Source of the DNA: Pandoraea sp. PE-S2T-3
GTDB taxonomy: Bacteria > Pseudomonadota > Gammaproteobacteria > Burkholderiales > Burkholderiaceae
Reading direction: 5' to 3'
Assembly: GCF_002179965.1 (NCBI RefSeq)
Contig: NZ_NGUQ01000007.1
Location: 777,494 to 841,493 of the forward strand
Length of the DNA: 64,000 bases
The notes beneath the pieces are model-generated. The model did not search any database. It was not told the DNA's origin and worked only from the letters and a program-made list of their open reading frames with translations. Every line of letters begins with the position of its first letter. The stretch's first letter is position 1. The translations under genes and the position numbers were made by a program. Of this stretch, positions 45,619 to 53,909 are shown one piece after another.

Positions 45619-46416
45619 TTACTCCAGTCGTAGATCGCACGCTGCGGGCACGGTGGTGTCGCCGCGCAACGCGAGCCGGCCCGCCGCACCGAGTTCGCGG
45701 CAGCGCCAGAGCAGAAAACTGTCGGTCGCGAAAAAACCTTCGACGCGCGGCATCATTTCACCGAGAAACGCGGCCATCGGCATCCACGTCACCGGCGCCC
45801 GATCGAGAATCTGATCGTCGATTTCGGCAAACGTCGCACCTTCGAAGGTGTTGTGCACCCAGCGGCGCACTTGGGTATTCACTTGCTTGAGCGCACGCCA
45901 TTCCAGTGACAACCGGCCGATCCGCAGCAGCGAAATCGGGGCGATACGGGCGAAGCGCTCGGCCAGCACATCCGGCGCGTACATGCCGACGCTGGTGCGG
46001 CGATTGGCATCCTGCGCCGTCGCCGTCTGGGCAGACGGGGCCAGATCGGTGGCGCGCAGCACGATTTCATTCAGCCGCGCCGGGGTGTTGCGCAGCATGA
46101 ACGCCACGCGCCGCAGCGTGAGCTGATCGGACGCACTGTCGCCGTGCCAGCAAACCACCGCATTGTCGCCTTCCACCAACCGTTGCAGCGATGCCAGTTC
46201 CTCGCGCAGTTCACCCGCATAATCGCGGCCGGCGGAGGGGACGACACGTTGCCAGAAGGCGGCGCGTTGCCGCTCGTTCTCGTCGATTTCGCGCAACGGG
46301 CCAACGGCCAGATCGTCACGCAAGACAAGGACAGGGTCGGCGCGAAGCGCTTGCGCCATCGCCGCGCGTAACTGCTGCGCGGCGACATCGCCACAGACGA
46401 CATGGATGGTATTCAT
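45619..46416 (-). CDS. DUF1835 domain protein
   Basis: A 265-residue protein. The N-terminal DUF1835 region (MNTIHVVCGDVAAQQLRAAM, then VLRDDLAVGPLREIDENERQ) covers about 120 residues; the rest has a Trp-rich helical stretch (LEWRALKQVNTQVRRWVHNT). No signal peptide. It has no established function. It sits between paaE and the PaaR-like gene, as in Burkholderia, and is probably cotranscribed with the regulator, starting 171 bp after paaE past a 9-bp inverted repeat. Confidence 0.82.
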   Translation of the reverse strand: MNTIHVVCGDVAAQQLRAAMAQALRADPVLVLRDDLAVGPLREIDENERQRAAFWQRVVPSAGRDYAGELREELASLQRLVEGDNAVVCWHGDSASDQLTLRRVAFMLRNTPARLNEIVLRATDLAPSAQTATAQDANRRTSVGMYAPDVLAERFARIAPISLLRIGRLSLEWRALKQVNTQVRRWVHNTFEGATFAEIDDQILDRAPVTWMPMAAFLGEMMPRVEGFFATDSFLLWRCRELGAAGRLALRGDTTVPAACDLRLE

Positions 46417-46431
46417 GCCGGTAGTTTACGG

Positions 46432-46475
46432 TATTCCCGGTACCTCGGGTTGACGCTCCCGTAATGCCGGGAATA
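46432..46475. promoter_or_regulatory. Inverted repeat upstream of DUF1835-paaR
   Basis: TATTCCCGG (46432-46440) and CCGGGAATA (46467-46475) form a perfect 9-bp inverted repeat with a 26-base centre, starting 16 bp upstream of the DUF1835 start. It differs from the paaA palindrome. It may be an operator or the transcript end of paaE. Confidence 0.5.
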
Positions 46476-46587
46476 ATCGACGCATTGGCACCATTTCAAG
46501 GCAAATTCCGTTGCGATGCCGTAGCGATCGGGAGCGTTCGCACCGGGCGGCAACAGAATTCACCGCCCCGCGCGCCCAACGGCGGGC

Positions 46588-47676
46588 TTAGCGCTCGTCG
46601 TAGCTGACCACCACGCGTTCCGTCAACGGACGTGCCTGGCACGTCAGCACGAAACCTTGTTCGACTTCGTAATCTTCCAGCGTGTAGTTCTTTTCCATCG
46701 CCACTTCGCCTTCGAGCACCTTGGCGCGGCACGTGCAGCACACGCCGCCCTTGCAGGCGTACGGCAGCGACAGTCCGGCCGCGAGACCCGTGTCGAGAAT
46801 GCTCTGACCTTCGTACGGCTGGCGCAGACGACGCTCCTTGCCGTCCATCACGACGACCAGTTCGGCCATCGGCGTGTCGTCGGTGATCACCACCGATTTC
46901 ACCGGGGCTTGCGACGTGGGCACGCCGAAGCGCTCGACGTGGATCTTTTCCTTCGCGACGCCAGCGGCGGCCAGCGCGGCTTCGGCGGCATCCATCATCG
47001 GGCCCGGGCCGCAGATGAACGCTTCGTCGATGCTCGACGGCGGGATCAGCGTCTCGAGAAACGCCGAGCACTTGTCCTGATTGAGCAGGCCGTTGAACAA
47101 CTCGACTTCCTGCGCTTCGTCCGAGAGCACGTGATACAGGCGCAGACGGCCCAGATACGTGTTCTTCAGATCTTCCAGTGCTTCGGCGAACATGATGGCC
47201 GGCACCGAGCGGTTGCCGTACACGAGCGTGAACTGGCTGTTCGGCTCCGAGGCCAGCGTCGTCTTGATGAGCGCGAGCATCGGCGTAATGCCCGAGCCAC
47301 CGGCAAAGCCGACGTAATGCTTGGCATGCTCAGGCGACAGACGCGTGAAGAAGCGGCCATCCGGCGTCATCACGTCGATCTGCTGGCCCGGCTTCAACTG
47401 GTCGTTGGCGAAGTTCGAGAACTTGCCGCCCGGCACGCGCTTGATACCCACGCGCAATTCACCGGTCGCCTCGTAGTCGGGCACACCCACGCAAATCGAG
47501 TACGAGCGGCGGGCTTCCTCGCCTTCGATCAGCGTCTTGAGCGTGAGGAACTGGCCTTGCGTGAAACGGTAGGCGTCGCGCAGGGCTTCCGGCACGGTGA
47601 ACGCGATCGAGATGGCGTCGGCGGTCTCGGGACGGATTTCGCGAATGGTCAGCGAATGGAATTGCGGGGTCGTCAT
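46588..47676 (-). CDS. paaE: 1,2-phenylacetyl-CoA epoxidase reductase subunit
   Basis: A 362-residue NADPH-dependent electron-transfer subunit. The FAD domain has the RRSYSICVG motif (about 55-63), an NAD-binding region follows (YVGFAGGSGITPMLALIKT), and a plant-type 2Fe-2S domain ends the protein, with CKGGVCCTC and a final Cys in LTCQARP. It passes electrons to the PaaA di-iron centre. It is the last epoxidase gene, starting 50 bp after paaD. The frame open further upstream runs through paaD and was rejected; MTTPQFHSL is the family-like start. Confidence 0.94.
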   Translation of the reverse strand: MTTPQFHSLTIREIRPETADAISIAFTVPEALRDAYRFTQGQFLTLKTLIEGEEARRSYSICVGVPDYEATGELRVGIKRVPGGKFSNFANDQLKPGQQIDVMTPDGRFFTRLSPEHAKHYVGFAGGSGITPMLALIKTTLASEPNSQFTLVYGNRSVPAIMFAEALEDLKNTYLGRLRLYHVLSDEAQEVELFNGLLNQDKCSAFLETLIPPSSIDEAFICGPGPMMDAAEAALAAAGVAKEKIHVERFGVPTSQAPVKSVVITDDTPMAELVVVMDGKERRLRQPYEGQSILDTGLAAGLSLPYACKGGVCCTCRAKVLEGEVAMEKNYTLEDYEVEQGFVLTCQARPLTERVVVSYDER

Positions 47677-47726
47677 CGTGGGCTTCCTTGCCGCCGGCAC
47701 CCGCCGGTCGGGATCAATCGGATCAA

Positions 47727-48326
47727 TCAATAGGGCTTGAAGTAGTCGAACGGCTCGCGGCACGTGCGGCAACGGTAATGCGCCTTGCACGCGGTCGAGC
47801 CGAACGCCGATACCACTTCCGTGTCGCTCGAACCGCAATGCGGGCACGGCACGCCGTCTTTCGGGCGGCCGTAGAACGTGATCTTGCGCGGCGCGTCGGC
47901 GGCCACCGCATGCGCGCCCGTAGGCGGCGCAATGCCGTAGCCGCGCAGCTTCTCGCGGGCCTCCGGGCTGATCCAGTCGGTGGTCCATGCGGGCGCCAGC
48001 ACGGTCTTGATGTGCCACGGGCCGAGGCCCGCACGCGTCATCGCGGCGTCGATGTCTTCGGCGATCTGTTGCATGGCCGGACACCCCGAGTACGTCGGCG
48101 TAATCACGATCTCGAACGACGTCACGTCATCCGCGTTCTGCACCACGCGCACGTCGCGCAGAATGCCGAGTTCGCGAATCGACACAACCGGAATCTCGGG
48201 ATCGGGTACCGATTCGAGCGTCTGCCACGCGAGCGGCAGCGAAGCTTCCGATGCCGGCGTCAGCACGTCGGGTGCGACGGGCGGGGTGAGCGGCAGATTC
48301 ATGATCGTGTCGAGGTGCGTGTGCAT
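47727..48326 (-). CDS. paaD: 1,2-phenylacetyl-CoA epoxidase subunit PaaD
   Basis: A 199-residue subunit with an N-terminal MIP18/DUF59 domain (ESVPDPEIPVVSIRELGILR, ITPTYSGCPAM) and a C-terminal zinc-ribbon-like part with four cysteines (CPHCGSSDTE, YRCRTCREPFDYFKPY). PaaD is thought to help load or mature iron centres of the epoxidase. Starts at 48326 (MHTHLD) or 48302 (MNLPL) are both possible. It lies 20 bp after paaC. Confidence 0.92.
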   Translation of the reverse strand: MHTHLDTIMNLPLTPPVAPDVLTPASEASLPLAWQTLESVPDPEIPVVSIRELGILRDVRVVQNADDVTSFEIVITPTYSGCPAMQQIAEDIDAAMTRAGLGPWHIKTVLAPAWTTDWISPEAREKLRGYGIAPPTGAHAVAADAPRKITFYGRPKDGVPCPHCGSSDTEVVSAFGSTACKAHYRCRTCREPFDYFKPY

Positions 48327-48346
48327 GGTGGGCGTCGCGCTAACCG

Positions 48347-49150
48347 TTACCAGCTCGCGCCGGGATGCTGACGCGCAATGACCTGCATCTCGCCGAGCAG
48401 ATAGCTCATGTGCTCGGAGTGATGGCCGAACTTGCCCGTGCTCTCGAACGCGCCGGCAGCCGGTGCGTTGAGCGTGGCTTCGTCGAGCGCGTCGGTCACG
48501 ACGGCCTGCCATGCATCTTTCAGGTCGGACATGGTCACGCCCGTGCCGGCAGCGGCAGCGGCGTCTTCGAGCGCATCGCGCTTGAAGATTTCGTTCATGT
48601 ACGGCATCAGGTAGTCGAGGGCGGCTTGCGCGCGACGGTGCGACTCTTCGGTGCCGTCGCCAAAACGCACCAGCCAGTCGCGGGCGTGATGCAGGTGGTA
48701 ATGCGCTTCCTTGACCGACTTCGCGGCGATGGCGGCGAGTTCGGCGTCGCTCGATTGCGCGAGCGCTTGCCAGACTTCGACCATCAGGGCCGAGTACAGG
48801 AAGTTGCGCACGATCGTCACGGCGTAGTCGCGCTCGGCGGCCGAGGTGCCGGCGGTCGGGCCGAAATGCGGCAGTTCGACGAGCGTCCAGTTGCGGAACG
48901 CAAATTCATCGCGCCAGAAGGCGTAGTCGTCTTCCTGCTTGGTGAGGCCGGTGAGTTCGGTTTCGAGCTTGGCGGCGTGTTGATAGAGCATGCGCGCCTG
49001 GCCGATCAGATCGAGGCTCAGGTTGGTGAGCGCGATGTCTTCTTCGAGCACGGGGCCGTGACCGCACCATTCCGCGTTGCGCTGACCGAGGATCAGGGCG
49101 TTGTCGGCAAGGCGCAGCAGATAGGACAGGTGTTCCTGCGTCGGTTTCAT
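48347..49150 (-). CDS. paaC: 1,2-phenylacetyl-CoA epoxidase structural subunit PaaC
   Basis: A 267-residue ferritin-like helical subunit. The N-terminal YLLRLADNALILGQRNAEWC and the HYLLHHARDW-like helix (VKEAHYHLHHARDWLVRFGD) are typical of PaaC, which resembles PaaA but lacks a full di-iron site and acts structurally in the PaaAC complex. The C-terminus is HSEHMSYLLGEMQVIARQHP. It follows paaB by 49 bp in the same operon. Confidence 0.94.
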   Translation of the reverse strand: MKPTQEHLSYLLRLADNALILGQRNAEWCGHGPVLEEDIALTNLSLDLIGQARMLYQHAAKLETELTGLTKQEDDYAFWRDEFAFRNWTLVELPHFGPTAGTSAAERDYAVTIVRNFLYSALMVEVWQALAQSSDAELAAIAAKSVKEAHYHLHHARDWLVRFGDGTEESHRRAQAALDYLMPYMNEIFKRDALEDAAAAAGTGVTMSDLKDAWQAVVTDALDEATLNAPAAGAFESTGKFGHHSEHMSYLLGEMQVIARQHPGASW

Positions 49151-49199
49151 GTTCTGGTGTCTCGCTCGGGGCGCGCCGTGACAGACGGCGCGCAGCCAC

Positions 49200-49496
49200 T
49201 TACATGTGGTTCACTTCTTCCGGCAACTGATAGAAGGTCGGGTGGCGGTAGATCTTGTCGGCGGCCGGGTCGAACAGTTCGGCCTTGTCTTCCGGTGCCG
49301 AAGCCGTGATGGCGGCCGAGGGCACGACCCAGAGGCTCACGCCTTCCTGGCGGCGCGTGTACACGTCGCGCGCCATGCGCAGCGCCATTTCGGCGTCGGC
49401 GGCGTGCAGGCTGCCGCTGTGCTTGTGTTCGAGGCCCATCTTGCTGCGCACGAACACTTCCCAGAGGGGCCATTCCTTGTTGCTTGCTTGCGTCAT
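49200..49496 (-). CDS. paaB: 1,2-phenylacetyl-CoA epoxidase subunit PaaB
   Basis: A 98-residue small subunit. KEWPLWEVFVRSKMGLEHKH near the start and EMALRMARDVYTRRQEGVSL are characteristic, with the C-terminal TFYQLPEEVNHM. PaaB bridges epoxidase subcomplexes and is required for activity. It starts 83 bp after paaA and precedes paaC. Confidence 0.95.
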   Translation of the reverse strand: MTQASNKEWPLWEVFVRSKMGLEHKHSGSLHAADAEMALRMARDVYTRRQEGVSLWVVPSAAITASAPEDKAELFDPAADKIYRHPTFYQLPEEVNHM

Positions 49497-49579
49497 GATC
49501 GTTCCTGTGCGGGGCGTCCCGCGTGTCTGTGAGGTTGCCGCTGGCGCATGTGACTGGCCGGGCGGCTTATTCAGCGGGT

Positions 49580-50587
49580 TCAGGCCGCCTGTTTTTCAGC
49601 GCGCTGACGTTGCTTCGCCGCATGGGCGAGGGCAGCGTCGCGCACCCAGGCGCCGTTGTCGTGAGCGGCCACGCGGGTGCCCACACGTTCCTTGTTGCAC
49701 GGGCCTTCGCCGTTCACGACACGCCAGAATTCCGACCAGTCGATCTCGCCGTAGTCGTGGGCCTTGCGGTCTTCATTCCACTTCAGATCCGGATCGGGGA
49801 AGGTCACGCCGAGCACGCGGGCCTGTTCGATGGCGGCGTCGACAAACTTCTGACGCAGGTCGTCGTTCGAAATGCGCTTGATGCCCCACTTCATGGTCTG
49901 CGCGCTGTGAATCGATTCCTTGTCGCTCGGGCCGAACATCATCAACACCGGCCACCACCAGCGGTTGACGGCTTCCTGCACCATGTCGCGCTGAGCCTGC
50001 GTGCCGTTCATCATCGAGAGCAGGGCGTCGAAGCCCTGACGCTGATGGAACGACTCTTCCTTGCAGACGCGAATCATCGCGCGTGCATACGGGCCGTACG
50101 AGCAGCGGCACAGCGGCACCTGGTTCATGATGGCGGCGCCATCGACCAGCCAGCCGATCACGCCGACGTCGGCCCACGTGAGCGTGGGGTAATTGAAGAT
50201 GCTGGAGTACTTGGCCTTGCCCGAGTGCAGCGCGTCGATCATCTGGTCGCGCGACGTGCCGAGGGTTTCAGCGGCGGAATAAAGATAGAGACCGTGGCCG
50301 GCTTCGTCTTGCACCTTGGCCAGCAGGATCGCTTTGCGCTTGAGGCTGGGTGCGCGCGAAATCCAGTTGCCTTCCGGCAGCATGCCGACGACTTCCGAGT
50401 GCGCGTGCTGCGAAATCTGGCGCACGAGCGTCTTGCGGTACTCGACGGGCATGTAGTCCTGCGGCTCGATCTTCTGATCGGCGGCCATGCGCGCGTCGAA
50501 GCGGGCTTGTTGCTGCTGCTCCGTCTCGCTCAGGGTGCGCACGCCCTTGGGGCTGTTGCCGGCCAGATCGATGGCTTGCGTATACAT
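49580..50587 (-). CDS. paaA: 1,2-phenylacetyl-CoA epoxidase catalytic subunit PaaA
   Basis: A 335-residue di-iron oxygenase subunit that epoxidises the ring of phenylacetyl-CoA. Ferritin-like helices carry [24 protein letters not shown] and [20 protein letters not shown] stretches (Glu and His iron ligands), and [19 protein letters not shown] supplies the second Glu/His pair. The ATG at 50587 begins MYTQAIDL. It is the first operon gene, and its promoter contains a perfect palindrome for the TetR-type regulator. The pathway ends in acetyl-CoA and succinyl-CoA; the later paa genes are not in this window. Confidence 0.95.
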   Translation of the reverse strand: MYTQAIDLAGNSPKGVRTLSETEQQQQARFDARMAADQKIEPQDYMPVEYRKTLVRQISQHAHSEVVGMLPEGNWISRAPSLKRKAILLAKVQDEAGHGLYLYSAAETLGTSRDQMIDALHSGKAKYSSIFNYPTLTWADVGVIGWLVDGAAIMNQVPLCRCSYGPYARAMIRVCKEESFHQRQGFDALLSMMNGTQAQRDMVQEAVNRWWWPVLMMFGPSDKESIHSAQTMKWGIKRISNDDLRQKFVDAAIEQARVLGVTFPDPDLKWNEDRKAHDYGEIDWSEFWRVVNGEGPCNKERVGTRVAAHDNGAWVRDAALAHAAKQRQRAEKQAA

Positions 50588-50625
50588 AGAGGAAGGCCTC
50601 CGCGGCATATGGGGATATGGAACGC

Positions 50626-50653
50626 ATTATAAACCGACCGGCCGGTCGGTCAA
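50626..50653 (-). promoter_or_regulatory. Promoter of paaABCDE
   Basis: On the minus strand TTGACC (50653-50648) and a perfect TATAAT (50631-50626) are separated by 16 bp. The start of transcription would be near 50619, about 30 bases before the paaA ATG. Confidence 0.8.
50633..50650. promoter_or_regulatory. 18-bp perfect palindrome, likely PaaR operator
   Basis: ACCGACCGGCCGGTCGGT is identical on both strands and fills the spacer between the -35 and -10 boxes of paaA, so a bound TetR-type dimer would block RNA polymerase. As far as I recall, related ACCGACCGGTCGGT-like sites are known for PaaR in Burkholderia relatives. Confidence 0.8.
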
Positions 50654-50708
50654 TAAATGTTTTCCATGAGACGGCGGGGGCGATTGAGGAGGGGTGTTCG
50701 CGCCCTGA

Positions 50709-51581
50709 TTACGCCTCGATCACCTCGGCCGCACAGGCCATCAACCCCTTGATCAGCCGTGCCCGGGGCGACGCCCGGTGCCACAGCAGGCCGAAACGAC
50801 GGCGCTCGACGGGGGCTGGCAGCGGCAGACGCACGATATTCAGGCCGCTCGTGAGCGGCGAGACGATATCGGGCACAAGCGACACCCCCAGCCGGCGGTC
50901 CACCATCATGGCGATCGCCATCAGCGAATTCAGCTCGAACAATTCATTCGGCACAATCTTCGCCGCGCGCAGGTACTGGTCGGCCTGTTTGCCGCCGCCC
51001 AGCGACCGGTCATAGCGAATGAACGGCTCGCGCCGCAGCAACGCATGGGGGTCTTCATCCGCCAGATACGACGGCGCCAGCACCACGATCGGCTCCTCGC
51101 GCAGCAAGTGCCAGTCGTACGCCTTGGGCAGCGCAAACGGTGGATGCAGGCAGATCGCGACGTCCAGATCGCCACGTTGCAGGGTCTCGTACAACTCCAT
51201 CGACGTGCCCGCACGAATCAACACCTTGGCTTGCGGAAACGCCGTCGAGAAGTTCGCGAGCACGTCGGGCAGCAAACTGAGCAGCGCCGTCGTGATGGTG
51301 CCGATCCGAAGTTCGCCAGAGGGTTCGTCGGTCAGCGCCACGGCTTTAAGCTCGGCGGCCTCGCGCACCAGCGCGCGCGCTTTCTCAATCACCCGATGTC
51401 CGGCCTCGGTCGGAATGACCGTGCGCCCCGCGCGCACCAGCAACGGCACCCCGAGTTCGCGCTCGAGCGCCTGCACCTGTTGGGCGATGGCCGCAGGCGT
51501 CACCCCGATGCGGCGCGCGGCCTCGGCCATCGAGCCACTGTCGACCACGAGCAGAAGATTGGCAAGAAAGGCGGTATCCAT
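50709..51581 (-). CDS. LysR-family transcriptional regulator
   Basis: A 290-residue regulator. The helix-turn-helix lies at about 2-62 (LANLLLVVDSGSMAEAARRI, GVTPAAIAQQVQALERELGV), followed by a substrate-binding domain (GELRIGTITTALLSLLPDVL). It is divergent from the lyase, CoA-transferase and transporter genes, with 103 bp between, and very likely controls them. An AGATAGTTTATCT-like inverted repeat lies between the two genes. Confidence 0.88.
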   Translation of the reverse strand: MDTAFLANLLLVVDSGSMAEAARRIGVTPAAIAQQVQALERELGVPLLVRAGRTVIPTEAGHRVIEKARALVREAAELKAVALTDEPSGELRIGTITTALLSLLPDVLANFSTAFPQAKVLIRAGTSMELYETLQRGDLDVAICLHPPFALPKAYDWHLLREEPIVVLAPSYLADEDPHALLRREPFIRYDRSLGGGKQADQYLRAAKIVPNELFELNSLMAIAMMVDRRLGVSLVPDIVSPLTSGLNIVRLPLPAPVERRRFGLLWHRASPRARLIKGLMACAAEVIEA

Positions 51582-51615
51582 GACGATAGATTTTCTATGC
51601 TTTTAAGATAGGTGC

Positions 51616-51628
51616 AGATAGTTTATCT
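51616..51628. promoter_or_regulatory. Candidate LysR operator
   Basis: AGATA-GTT-TATCT is a 5-bp inverted repeat in the AT-rich part of the divergent region between the LysR gene and the CitE-like lyase gene. It has the dyad form expected for a LysR activator site. Confidence 0.5.
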
Positions 51629-51684
51629 AAAGCAAGGCGCCACTTAGACTCATTTCCAGTCAGAAGAAAGCAAGGACTGGAGAC

Positions 51685-52569
51685 ATGAGAAGCAAACTCT
51701 TCGTGCCCGCATCGCGGCCGGAGCTCTTCGCCAAGGCGCTCGCCAGCGCGGCCGACGCCCTGTCGTTCGATCTGGAAGATTCCGTCGCCCCCGAGCGCAA
51801 GCACGACGCGCGCAACACCTTGCGTGACTGGCTGCGTACGCCGGGTCCCGCCCACGCCGACAAGCAACTGATCGTGCGCGTGAACCCGCTCGATACCGCG
51901 TACTTCGGCGACGACATCGATGCCGTCGTGCAGAACGGCGTCGCACTGATCAATCTGCCCAAGCCCGAACGCGCCGACGACGTGCTTGCCGCCGCCGAGC
52001 GTATCGAGCAGGCCGAGCGTGCCAACGGCGTCACGACGCCCGTACGTCTGCTGCTGAATATCGAATCGCCGCAAGCGCTGCGCCGCGCCGCCGAACTCGC
52101 AACGGCGCATCCGCGCGTGGCCGGGTTGCAACTGGGCCTCGGCGATCTGTTCGAACCATTGGGTGTGGCACGTCGCGAAACCGCCGCGATCTCGCAGGCC
52201 ATGTTCGCGCTGCGCATGGCCGCCGGTGAGGCGGGCGTTTTTGCCTACGACTCCGCCTTCGCCAACATCAAGGACGAAGCGGGCTTTCGGGCCGAAGCGC
52301 AGCTCGCAAAAGCGATGGGTTTCCTCGGCAAGAGCTGCATCCATCCGAGCCAGATTGCGCTCGCCAACGACGTATTCCGTCCTTCCGATGAAGAGATCGC
52401 TCATGCCGTGCGCGTGGTCGATGCTGCACGCACTGCGGCGCGCGATGGCGTCGGCGCTTATGTCGTCGACGGAAAAATGATCGATGTGCCGTTCGTCGAG
52501 CGCGCCCGCGCGCTGGTGAGCAATGCCCGCCGCATGGGCCTGCTGCGCGACGAGCAACCGGTGAGCTGA
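51685..52569 (+). CDS. HpcH/HpaI/CitE-family CoA-ester lyase
   Basis: A 294-residue TIM-barrel lyase of the CitE family, Mg-dependent. MRSKLFVPASRPELFAKALA at the start, DALSFDLEDSVAPERK with the metal-binding acid residues, LNIESPQALRRAAELA (the conserved Glu) and GLQLGLGDLFEPLG define the family, as does GKSCIHPSQIALANDVF. Members cleave citramalyl-CoA, malyl-CoA or related esters. With a CoA transferase (5 bp downstream) and a 2-hydroxycarboxylate transporter, a (citra)malyl-CoA lyase is the best guess. Confidence 0.88.
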   Translation: MRSKLFVPASRPELFAKALASAADALSFDLEDSVAPERKHDARNTLRDWLRTPGPAHADKQLIVRVNPLDTAYFGDDIDAVVQNGVALINLPKPERADDVLAAAERIEQAERANGVTTPVRLLLNIESPQALRRAAELATAHPRVAGLQLGLGDLFEPLGVARRETAAISQAMFALRMAAGEAGVFAYDSAFANIKDEAGFRAEAQLAKAMGFLGKSCIHPSQIALANDVFRPSDEEIAHAVRVVDAARTAARDGVGAYVVDGKMIDVPFVERARALVSNARRMGLLRDEQPVS

Positions 52570-52574
52570 CGGCT

Positions 52575-53828
52575 ATGAAACGAGATTCCCTGTTGTCTTC
52601 CGCCTCCCCCGATGACGCGATGGCCACCGCGGTTGCCGGCCCACTCGACGGCGTCCGTGTGCTCGATCTGAGCGCCTACATCGCGGGCCCCTACGGCTGC
52701 ACGTTGCTCGCCGATCAGGGAGCGGAAGTCATCAAGATCGAACCGCCCACGGGCGACAACCTGCGCAAATACCCATCGACACTCGCCAGCGAGAGCCGCG
52801 CGTTTCTCGGCGTCAATCGGGGCAAGCGCGGGCTCGTGCTCGATCTCAAGCAGCCGGACGCGCTTGCCGTGCTGCGCCGTCTGGTCGAATCGGCCGACGT
52901 ACTCGTCCACAACTTCCGCCCGAGCGTGCCCGCCCGGTTGGGCATCGCGTACGAACAACTGCGCGAAGTGAACCCGCGCCTGATTTATTGCGCGGTGACC
53001 GGCTACGGCGAAACAGGCCCGAGCAAAGACAAGGCCGGCTACGACCAGGTGCTGCAAACCATGACGGGCATGTGCGCCATGCAGGGCAAGGACGGCGGTC
53101 CGCCCGAAATTCTCTACGGCTCGGTGGTCGACTACTATGCGGCGTCGCTGGTGGCGGCGGGCGTGTCGTCGGCGCTGTTCGCCCGCGAGCGCACCGGTCA
53201 GGGGCAGTACGTGGGCGTGTCGTTGCTGCGCAGCGCGCTGGCGATGCAGTCCGCCCGCATGATCTGGGCCGATGACGAACCGCGCGACGTCGGTCGCGAC
53301 ATGCGTTCCGGCGGCATTACCGGCATCCATCCCACGCGCGACGGCTATCTGTATATCTCCGCCAACACACCGCACTTCTGGCAGGCGCTGTGTGAAAAGA
53401 CGGGCATGGCTGCACTCTCCGCCGACGAGCGCTACGATTCCGTGCGCAAGCGCGCGCAGCATCGCGACGAGATCGTGCCGCAGTTGCATGCCGCGTTGCA
53501 GGCGCATGGCGCGCGCGAGTGGGAGGTGATCTTTGGCGACGCCGTGCCGTGCGCCGCCGCGCGTCGCATCGAAGACATGTTCGACGACCCGCAGGTCGAC
53601 GCCGAAGCGATGGTGCAGCACTACACCTATGCCGGGACGAACGGTGCTCTGGGTTATCGCGGTTTCCGGCAGCCGATCCGGTTCGGCGCAGGCGCCAGCG
53701 ACAACAGCAACGCGCCGGTATCGCGCGCCGCACCCGCCTTCGGCCAGCATTCCGATGAAGTGCTGCGCGATCTCGGCCTGACGGACACCGACATCGCCGC
53801 GCTGCGTAAGACAGAGGCGGTGCAGTAA
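52575..53828 (+). CDS. CaiB/BaiF-family (class III) CoA transferase
   Basis: A 417-residue formyl-CoA-transferase-like enzyme. DGVRVLDLSAYIAGPYGCTL, GVNRGKRGLVLDLKQPDALA and NFRPSVPARLGIAYEQLREV are typical of the family; the catalytic Asp lies in GSVVDYYAASLVAAGVSSAL. It moves CoA from a donor such as succinyl-CoA to a carboxylic acid. The gene begins 5 bp after the lyase stop codon, so the two enzymes are likely consecutive: activation of citramalate, malate or a similar acid, then cleavage. There is no itaconyl-CoA hydratase gene nearby. Confidence 0.9.
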   Translation: MKRDSLLSSASPDDAMATAVAGPLDGVRVLDLSAYIAGPYGCTLLADQGAEVIKIEPPTGDNLRKYPSTLASESRAFLGVNRGKRGLVLDLKQPDALAVLRRLVESADVLVHNFRPSVPARLGIAYEQLREVNPRLIYCAVTGYGETGPSKDKAGYDQVLQTMTGMCAMQGKDGGPPEILYGSVVDYYAASLVAAGVSSALFARERTGQGQYVGVSLLRSALAMQSARMIWADDEPRDVGRDMRSGGITGIHPTRDGYLYISANTPHFWQALCEKTGMAALSADERYDSVRKRAQHRDEIVPQLHAALQAHGAREWEVIFGDAVPCAAARRIEDMFDDPQVDAEAMVQHYTYAGTNGALGYRGFRQPIRFGAGASDNSNAPVSRAAPAFGQHSDEVLRDLGLTDTDIAALRKTEAVQ

Positions 53829-53909
53829 GCGAATCCCCCCGCGCGCGACAGGCGATCGGATTCGCAAGGCTGCGCGCCTTATATAAGAAAGATGAACGGA
53901 GACAAATCC

